Assembly: GCA_900757145.1 (NCBI GenBank)
Contig: CAAEMT010000057.1
Span: 1-47,979 of the forward strand
Direction: 5' to 3'
DNA from: Lachnospiraceae bacterium
GTDB taxonomy: Bacteria; Bacillota; Clostridia; Lachnospirales; Lachnospiraceae
DNA length: 47,979 nucleotides
Below, piece by piece: positions 42,445-47,979 of the stretch; within the stretch, counting starts at the first letter, position 1, and each line of letters starts with the position of its first letter. A program made the position numbers and the translations under genes. The notes under the pieces were generated by a model. That model did no database searches and was not told the DNA's origin. It saw only the letters and a list, made by a program, of their open reading frames with translations.

Positions 42445-43608
42445 TTATGATTTTTTTGCTATACTGTTGCGGACCAGACCTTTTACATGCTGTAAAAGAC
42501 CTTTGTTTTTTTCTGCTTCCAGAGCAGCCTCCAGTTTTTCCAGCCTGTTCTGAAGCTGCGTATTTTGGTTATCGAGAAGCTGGATCGTTCTGCCGTAAAA
42601 GAGCAGGGAATCACGCAGAAAATCTTCGGTGGACACGTTTTCCTGCGGAAGATCGGGAATTTCTTCATAAAAAAGTGTTCCGTCTTCTCGGCTCAGATAT
42701 TCTCTTGCGACTGCGCTGTTCGATCCGGCGAACCGGTCAAGGAATGCCTGCTGTTCTTCCTTCGACTTGAAATATGTCGTTTTCGTTGGTTTCTTCGTGT
42801 ACGGATTCCACGATACGATCTCATACAGCGTTTTTTGGAGTGCGGAGCCATTGATAGACTCGGGCAGGAGATTAAGCAGCCGTTTCAGTTCTAAATACGT
42901 TCCTCCAAAGGAAGCGTTGGACTGCTCCAGTTCTATATGAAACCCATCGTCAAGCGTCAGTCCGAAAATATCGAGAAAATCAGAAAACAGCGTATGCTCA
43001 TCATACCCTCCCCTGTATTGCCCTTTTTCGTAAACGCGTACAATAGTCGCCTCTTTTCCCACGATACCGGAAATGTGATCGAGCTGCGCTTTGAAATCGA
43101 GAGGCCAGTCAGCAGCCTCGGTGGCAAGGTATTCTTCAAATGTAAACGGTTTTTTCGTTTCTTTCACGCGCTGTGCATACATAGACTGTACAAAGGAGTC
43201 CTGACGGCGCAGATAAACGATGAGCTTCAGATCAAGTCCGCGGTCTGTGAGATCAGATTTCAGATCGGACCAGAAATTTTCGCGCTTTTTGCTGATCTTC
43301 CAAATCCCTTCATCTGAGATGAGGATTCTGTCATACGTTTTTCCAAGCTCGGCAATCTTATCGAGCGTTGGGGCGTACTCATCCGCGGGGCGGGAAAAAT
43401 CGCGCTTTCCGTTAGAGGTATTCGGCGCGATCAAAAAACGTCCGTTTTTGCGAAAGCTAAAATGAGCGCTTTCGTTTTTGTAGCGGAGTCCAAAATCAGG
43501 ATAGGAAATCCCGTGCTGCGACAGGATATCAGCATTGTTGTACAAAAAATACTGGAGAACCGTTGTGCCCGTTTTGGGCAGTCCGATGTGTAAATAAACA
43601 GTTGCCAT
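42445..43608 (-). CDS. PAPS-dependent sulfotransferase
   Basis: 387-residue cytosolic sulfotransferase. The 5'-phosphosulfate loop is GLPKTGTT (9-16), and the 3'-phosphate motif VYLRRQDSFVQS lies at 131-142 with R134, R135, Q136 and D137. The C-terminal 50 residues (about 335-380) form a likely coiled coil (QNTQLQNRLEKLEAALEAEK). Clearly related to the 39838 gene over the full length (shared YPDFGLRY-type and EYLxRxDGxLFYE segments), but divergent enough to have a different acceptor. The ATG has AGGAGATTTTACT upstream on the minus strand. It is 33 bp from the preceding sulfotransferase gene. Confidence 0.9.
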   Translation of the reverse strand: MATVYLHIGLPKTGTTVLQYFLYNNADILSQHGISYPDFGLRYKNESAHFSFRKNGRFLIAPNTSNGKRDFSRPADEYAPTLDKIAELGKTYDRILISDEGIWKISKKRENFWSDLKSDLTDRGLDLKLIVYLRRQDSFVQSMYAQRVKETKKPFTFEEYLATEAADWPLDFKAQLDHISGIVGKEATIVRVYEKGQYRGGYDEHTLFSDFLDIFGLTLDDGFHIELEQSNASFGGTYLELKRLLNLLPESINGSALQKTLYEIVSWNPYTKKPTKTTYFKSKEEQQAFLDRFAGSNSAVAREYLSREDGTLFYEEIPDLPQENVSTEDFLRDSLLFYGRTIQLLDNQNTQLQNRLEKLEAALEAEKNKGLLQHVKGLVRNSIAKKS

Positions 43609-43641
43609 AGTAAAATCTCCTGTTAATGCTTTTGCAAAAAC

Positions 43642-44811
43642 TTATTTTTTTCGAATGATATGTTTTGCCGCTTTCATCGGATGTTTTGCCATATCGGTAA
43701 TCTTATTTAAGCGTGCCTTATTGGCTGCTACACCTTCTTTGAGCTTGCGGATATCTACCTGCTGAAGCTTATCTATCCTTTCTTGCTGAAGCAGAGCAAC
43801 CTGCGTGAAATACCGGATAATATCTTCGTACATATACGGATTATTTTCTGTCCACTTGTCGAGCTCTTTGATCGTCATATCAAAAAGCGGTCCCTCGCGG
43901 TGCAGATATTCCCGTGCGATCTTATTGTTGCTTTCCTCGTATTTTGCAAGAAATGCTTTTAATTCTTCTACAGAGAACATGGAACACGGATAGTCCGGAT
44001 TTTTCCCTGCGGCACAGCGGCGGATCGCTTTTCCGAAGAGATCTCCGTCATCGCCCTCGTATTCAGGGGTATTATTGACGATCCGCTTGATCTCCTGCAG
44101 ATTAAGTGTCAGCGAAGGGTTCGGATCTTCCGGCTCGATCACGAAAGAATCGTCCCATTTAAGATCGATAGCATCAAGAAAATCTGTGTAGATATTTCCG
44201 CCGTCGCGTTCCAGCCATGCGCGGTCGTAGATACGCACCTTGACATTCTCCTTGCCGATGACGGCAGCAATTTTCTCAAGAAGCCAGTAGTAATCAAGTA
44301 CAATACCCGGTGTGTCCTTCTCAAGCCATTCCTTCCAGCGATACTGTCCATAGGCGCCTTCGAAGCCGTTCTTGATCATCTGATTGCGCCATGAAGTAGC
44401 AAAGACGTCCTGACGGCGCAGATAAACGATCATTTTTACGACGTAGCCGTGTTTTTCAGAATGTTCCTTTAACACATTCCAATAAGCAAAGAGAGGACCC
44501 TTTGATGCATGCCAGAGACGCTCGTCAGAAAGTACGACATGATCGTATTTGCGGAAAGCATCCTCGACTAAAGCGAGTCCCTCTTTCATCAGACGTGCTT
44601 CTTCCTCTTTGAGGCGGTTGCCGTCTTCATCACGGACAATACCTACGAGAAAATGTCCGTTGCGGCGGCGGTTGATGTGTTTGTATTTATATTCAAAAAA
44701 CGGATATTCATAGCCTTTTTTGTTCAGTACCTTGCGGTTCTTCAGACAAAAGACCTGCAGGGCAGTCGTACCTGTCTTTGGCTGTCCTACATGTACATAT
44801 AATGTTTTCAT
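43642..44811 (-). CDS. PAPS-dependent sulfotransferase, divergent member
   Basis: 389-residue cytosolic sulfotransferase. The 5'-phosphosulfate loop is GQPKTGTT (9-16), and the 3'-phosphate motif VYLRRQDVFATS lies at 129-140 with R132, R133, Q134, D135 and S140. The acceptor-binding middle differs most from the other two (rich in Trp: RWKEWLEKD, YYWLLEKI). The C-terminus is basic (MAKHPMKAAKHIIRKK), perhaps membrane- or partner-binding. ATG 44811 is chosen because the family N-terminus MKTLYVHVG starts there; AGGAGG lies 12 nt upstream. A perfect hairpin (44854-44888) stands between it and the cysNC gene. Confidence 0.88.
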   Translation of the reverse strand: MKTLYVHVGQPKTGTTALQVFCLKNRKVLNKKGYEYPFFEYKYKHINRRRNGHFLVGIVRDEDGNRLKEEEARLMKEGLALVEDAFRKYDHVVLSDERLWHASKGPLFAYWNVLKEHSEKHGYVVKMIVYLRRQDVFATSWRNQMIKNGFEGAYGQYRWKEWLEKDTPGIVLDYYWLLEKIAAVIGKENVKVRIYDRAWLERDGGNIYTDFLDAIDLKWDDSFVIEPEDPNPSLTLNLQEIKRIVNNTPEYEGDDGDLFGKAIRRCAAGKNPDYPCSMFSVEELKAFLAKYEESNNKIAREYLHREGPLFDMTIKELDKWTENNPYMYEDIIRYFTQVALLQQERIDKLQQVDIRKLKEGVAANKARLNKITDMAKHPMKAAKHIIRKK

Positions 44812-44853
44812 CCTTGAAACAATCCTCCTGATGATGGTTACTGTGTTACTGTA

Positions 44854-44888
44854 CATACGGACTTTGCATTTGCTGCAAAGTCCGTATG
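44854..44888 (-). promoter_or_regulatory. Perfect 15-bp intercistronic hairpin
   Basis: CATACGGACTTTGCA (44854-44868), loop TTTGC, TGCAAAGTCCGTATG (44874-44888): all 15 pairs Watson-Crick. It starts 15 bp after the cysNC stop on the minus strand. No T-run follows it, so it more likely stabilises, processes or attenuates the mRNA than terminates it. Confidence 0.7.
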
Positions 44889-44903
44889 AAAATGATCCAT
44901 GTG

Positions 44904-46742
44904 TTACTGCTGCTTTGTAAACCGTGCTTCCAGAGCTTCAATAATCTTATCTACACATTCTTCTACGCCCGTATTGGTCGTGTCGATCGTCACATCTGCC
45001 TGTTCCGGAGCTTCGTACGGACTGGATACTCCTGTGAAGTTCGGTATCTGACCGGAACGGGCCTTTTTGTAAAGACCTTTGATATCACGTCTTTCACACT
45101 CCTCAAGCGGCGTGCTGATATATACCTCGAAGAAGCTGTCATTTCCGATAATATCGCGCGCAGTCCTTCTGTCTCTGCGGTACGGCGAGATAAAGGAGGT
45201 GATCGTGATCAGACCGGCATCATTCATCAGCTTGGAAACCTCAGAGATCCGGCGGATGTTTTCGATTCGGTCGGACTCCTTGAAGCCGAGGTTTCTGTTC
45301 AGTCCCATGCGGATGTTATCGCCGTCAAGCATCATTGTGTGTCTGCCAAGAGAAACGAGACGCTTCTCCAGCGCGTTTGCGACGGTGGACTTGCCGGAAC
45401 CGGACAGACCTGTCATCCAGATCGTTACAGGCTCCTGTCCCTTTTGATTCGCGCGGAACTCGCGCGTTACATCGAGCTTCTGCCACGTCAGATTGTCAGA
45501 ACGGCGCAGGCTGTGAAGTACGATACCGCAGGCAGATGTCATGTTTGTGACACGGTCAATCAGGATCAGAGAACCGAGCGCCTGATTGTTCTTGAATTTT
45601 TCGTATACGATCTTGTCTGATACGGAAATATCACACTGAGCGATCTCGTTTTTGTAGGTCGTATCGGCCGGGATCTCATTTCCGGTATTGACGTCGATCT
45701 TGTGGCTGATATTCATGACAACAGCCGGTATCTGTTTTGTGCCGAGCTTTAAGTAGTAGTTCTTTCCGGCTACAAGCGGCGTATCGTCCATCCAGAGAAG
45801 CTTTGCGGTAAGCAAAGTGCCGACATACGGCTGTGTATCTCTGACGAGGACACAGCCTCTTGATACGTCCACCTCACGGTCAAGAGAGATCGTGACTGCG
45901 TGTCCGCGTTCGGATTCAGTGACGTCGCGTCCGGCATCGATGATCCTGCTTACGACAGCCTTTTCGTTTGACGGCAGAGTGGTGATCTCATCTCCGACCT
46001 TGACAGATCCTGTCTCGATCTGGCCCTGAAAACCGCGGAATGTGCGGTCAGGACGGCAGACTCTCTGTACAGGCATCGTGAACGCGTAATCGTCCTCATC
46101 TTTTGCAACATTGATATTTTCAAGGTAGGTCAGAAGAGAAGGTCCTTTGTACCACGGCATCCGGGAAGATTTAACTGTAACATTGTCTCCTTCTGTCGCA
46201 GAGACAGGGAGGATCTTCATGGAAGCAAAATCATATTCAGACATCATCTGGCGTATATCGCGAGCGATCTTGTCGAAGCGGTTCTCGTCAAAATCGATCA
46301 GATCCATCTTGTTGACTGCGAATACGAAGTGCTGGATACCCATCATGGAGCAGATGCGTGTATGACGTCTCGTCTGAACGAGTACGCCGTGCGTCGCGTC
46401 TACAAGGATGATCGCCAGATCGGCAAAGGAAGCGCCGACTGCCATATTTCTCGTATATTCCTCATGTCCCGGTGTATCCGCAACGATGAAGGAACGTCTT
46501 TCTGTCGTAAAATAGCGGTAAGCAACATCAATCGTGATGCCCTGCTCACGTTCTGCCATCAGACCGTCAAGCAAAAGGGAATAGTCGATCGCGCCGCCGC
46601 GGGAACCCATCTGGCTGTCAAGCTCCAGAGCCTGTTCCTGATCTGCAAAGAGAAGCTTTGCGTCATAAAGCATATGTCCGATCAGCGTGGATTTTCCGTC
46701 ATCCACACTGCCGCAGGTGATAAATTTCAGAAGACTATTCAT
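44904..46742 (-). CDS. cysNC: Sulfate adenylyltransferase large subunit fused to APS kinase
   Basis: 612 residues. CysN (1 to about 430) is an EF-Tu-like GTPase subunit of ATP sulfurylase: G1 GSVDDGKST (11-19), DTPGHEEY (89-96), NKMD (144-147). CysC (about 438-612) is APS kinase: P-loop GLSGSGKS (445-452), LDGDNIRMGLN, ISPYR and the GQIPNFTGVSSPYE lid. Together with CysD it makes APS and then PAPS from sulfate, ATP and GTP. The ATG overlaps the cysD stop by 1 nt (TAATG). Such CysN-CysC fusions (NodQ type) are typical of sulfotransfer systems as well as assimilation. No CysH is in the window. Confidence 0.96.
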   Translation of the reverse strand: MNSLLKFITCGSVDDGKSTLIGHMLYDAKLLFADQEQALELDSQMGSRGGAIDYSLLLDGLMAEREQGITIDVAYRYFTTERRSFIVADTPGHEEYTRNMAVGASFADLAIILVDATHGVLVQTRRHTRICSMMGIQHFVFAVNKMDLIDFDENRFDKIARDIRQMMSEYDFASMKILPVSATEGDNVTVKSSRMPWYKGPSLLTYLENINVAKDEDDYAFTMPVQRVCRPDRTFRGFQGQIETGSVKVGDEITTLPSNEKAVVSRIIDAGRDVTESERGHAVTISLDREVDVSRGCVLVRDTQPYVGTLLTAKLLWMDDTPLVAGKNYYLKLGTKQIPAVVMNISHKIDVNTGNEIPADTTYKNEIAQCDISVSDKIVYEKFKNNQALGSLILIDRVTNMTSACGIVLHSLRRSDNLTWQKLDVTREFRANQKGQEPVTIWMTGLSGSGKSTVANALEKRLVSLGRHTMMLDGDNIRMGLNRNLGFKESDRIENIRRISEVSKLMNDAGLITITSFISPYRRDRRTARDIIGNDSFFEVYISTPLEECERRDIKGLYKKARSGQIPNFTGVSSPYEAPEQADVTIDTTNTGVEECVDKIIEALEARFTKQQ

Positions 46743-47644
46743 TAGAAATAACCCTCCCTTTTTCTTTTTTCCATGCTGGCGGAACCGCCGTCGCTGTCGA
46801 TCACACGGCTTGTACGCTCGGAAGAAACAGCGCTTAAGGTTTCGTCAATAATCTCATCGAGTGTCGTTGCCGTACTTTCTACGCCGCCGGTCAGCGGATA
46901 GCAGCCAAGCGTACGGAAACGGATCATTCCGTGCTCGATCTTTTCTCCGTCTTTTAATTTCATACGGTCATCATCTACCATGATGATATTGCCGTTCCTG
47001 CGCACAAAAGGACGCTCCTTGGCAAAGTAGAGCGGCACGATGTCGATATTTTCCTGACGGATATACTGCCAGATATCTGTCTCTGTCCAGTTGGAGATCG
47101 GGAATACACGGATCTCTTCGCCCTGCTGGATCCGCGTGTTGTAAAGCTTCCACATCTCTGGGCGCTGGTTTTTCGGATCCCATGCATGATTGGAGTTACG
47201 GAAAGAGAAGATACGTTCCTTAGCTCGTGACTTCTCCTCATCGCGGCGTCCGCCTCCAAATGCTGCGGTAAAGCCGTATTTATCAAGCGCCTGCTTGAGC
47301 GCCTGTGTTTTCATGATATCCGTATAGGCTGCGCCGTGATCGAAAGGATTGATGCCCTGAGCTACGCCTTCCTGATTGATATATTCAAGCATCTCAATGC
47401 CGTATTTCTTTGCGACCTGATCGCGGAATTCGATCATTTCACGGAATTTCCATGTCGTATTTACGTGAAGGAACGGGAAAGGCGGCTTTTCGGGATAGAA
47501 AGCCTTGAGAGCCAGATGCAGCATGACGGAAGAATCTTTTCCGATCGAATAGAGCATTACCGGCTTCTCGGATTCGGCAGCGACTTCGCGCATAATATAT
47601 ATGGCTTCCGCTTCGAGCTCGTCAAGATGTGTCATATTACTCAT
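46742..47644 (-). CDS. cysD: Sulfate adenylyltransferase small subunit
   Basis: 300-residue PP-loop subunit of ATP sulfurylase: adenylylation of sulfate to APS. The PP-loop variant SIGKDSSVMLHLA (33-45) and downstream HVNTTWKFREMIEFRD and GGGRRDEEKSRAKERIFS are characteristic of CysD. The C-terminal REGYF is the family ending. ATG 47644 is chosen because AAGGAG lies 8 nt upstream; in-frame codons above lack a site and would fall in the leader. It is the first gene of the operon, translationally coupled to cysNC. Confidence 0.96.
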   Translation of the reverse strand: MSNMTHLDELEAEAIYIMREVAAESEKPVMLYSIGKDSSVMLHLALKAFYPEKPPFPFLHVNTTWKFREMIEFRDQVAKKYGIEMLEYINQEGVAQGINPFDHGAAYTDIMKTQALKQALDKYGFTAAFGGGRRDEEKSRAKERIFSFRNSNHAWDPKNQRPEMWKLYNTRIQQGEEIRVFPISNWTETDIWQYIRQENIDIVPLYFAKERPFVRRNGNIIMVDDDRMKLKDGEKIEHGMIRFRTLGCYPLTGGVESTATTLDEIIDETLSAVSSERTSRVIDSDGGSASMEKRKREGYF

Positions 47645-47979
47645 AGTAAATACTCCTTGTCTTTGTTGTATTCTTTGTGAATGACGGTGTGTCCGGAAAA
47701 TCCTGTACACGGATCATATCGTAAAAGAAGATTGTGATGGAAATATGAAAAAGTCCGGGATACACGAGGAAACGCCATATTTCTATCACATTATTTTTGT
47801 AGTATATTTTTAAACGTATGTAGTTTATTATACTAAGATATAGATGCATTTACAAGGTTTTTTGCGTTTTATTCTTTCAGACCTAAAATGCAAACTTAAA
47901 TTCCACTCTCCATCTCCATGATGGAATTTACTCTTGCACAAGTAGAATTTAGTCTTTCATACGAAAGAATAGGAATCTA
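47645..47979 (-). promoter_or_regulatory. cysD promoter, structured 176-nt leader and upstream palindromes
   Basis: On the minus strand TTGTAA (47850-47855), a 17-bp spacer and perfect TATAAT (47827-47832). The leader holds a hairpin in which CATATTTCTATCAC (47776-47789) pairs with GTGATGGAAATATG (47734-47747), 13 of 14 plus one G-U, 28-nt loop. Upstream of the promoter are AAATTCCA (47898-47905) / TGGAATTT (47922-47929) and CTTTC-ATAC-GAAAG (47954-47967), possible operator sites. No T-box or SAM-riboswitch signature was recognised. No gene is seen in this stretch. Confidence 0.6.

Noticed and set aside
47645..47826. T-box or SAM riboswitch before cysD
   Set aside because: No T-box sequence (AGGGTGGNACCGCG-like) and no S-box core; the hairpin present does not match either.
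1..47979. Prophage, transposon or CRISPR
   Set aside because: No integrase, transposase, phage structural gene or regularly spaced short repeats were found on either strand.

Overview
The window looks like a chromosomal segment of a low-to-mid GC Gram-positive anaerobe of the class Clostridia, most likely Lachnospiraceae. This rests on strong AGGAGG-type ribosome binding sites with frequent TTG/GTG starts, glycogen metabolism, the Firmicutes-type Tad pilus locus, a CBS-domain inorganic pyrophosphatase, an LTA-synthase-like enzyme and YbhJ-like aconitase architecture. I cannot name the species. No rRNA, tRNA, CRISPR array, phage or transposase was seen.

Layout. 1-260: a 148-bp-period direct repeat. 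280-3724: glycogen/alpha-glucan enzymes (GH13 amylase, branching enzyme). 3846-4934: a CdaR/PucR-type regulator. 5364-16159: a 12-gene Tad (type IVb) pilus-like operon with two prepilin peptidases, a Flp-like pilin, the TadZ/A/B/C machine, two TadE-like proteins, a DUF5702-like protein, an FHA protein and a rhomboid protease. 16178-20975: orphan histidine kinase, HIT hydrolase, ECF sigma factor, murG (opposite strand), a DUF4367-like membrane protein and a small secreted protein. 21179-27532: an unknown Cys-rich protein, a beta-CASP RNase-like protein, a transglutaminase-like lipoprotein, a TSCPD protein, MTA/SAH nucleosidase and an unknown membrane protein. 27812-39707: LTA-synthase-like enzyme, cobalamin adenosyltransferase, class-A-beta-lactamase-like hydrolase, purine nucleoside phosphorylase, Mn pyrophosphatase, flavin reductase, murA and an aconitase-family hydratase.

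39838-47644 (all minus strand) is the most interesting part. One operon encodes sulfate activation (cysD, fused cysN-cysC), three different PAPS-type sulfotransferases and a chromate/sulfate-family (CHR) transporter, bounded by a promoter upstream of cysD and a strong bidirectional terminator. No PAPS reductase is present in the window. The gene set therefore reads as a device that takes up and activates sulfate and transfers it to an unknown acceptor (glycan, lipid or small molecule), rather than as assimilatory sulfate reduction.

Non-coding points of interest: a promoter-hairpin-terminator unit (putative small RNA) at about 32372-32501 on the minus strand, structured leaders in front of the LTA-synthase-like gene and cysD, a perfect 15-bp hairpin inside the sulfation operon, and a 105-bp inverted-repeat element at 22200-22304. 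All functional calls come from reading motifs by eye; no database search was run.
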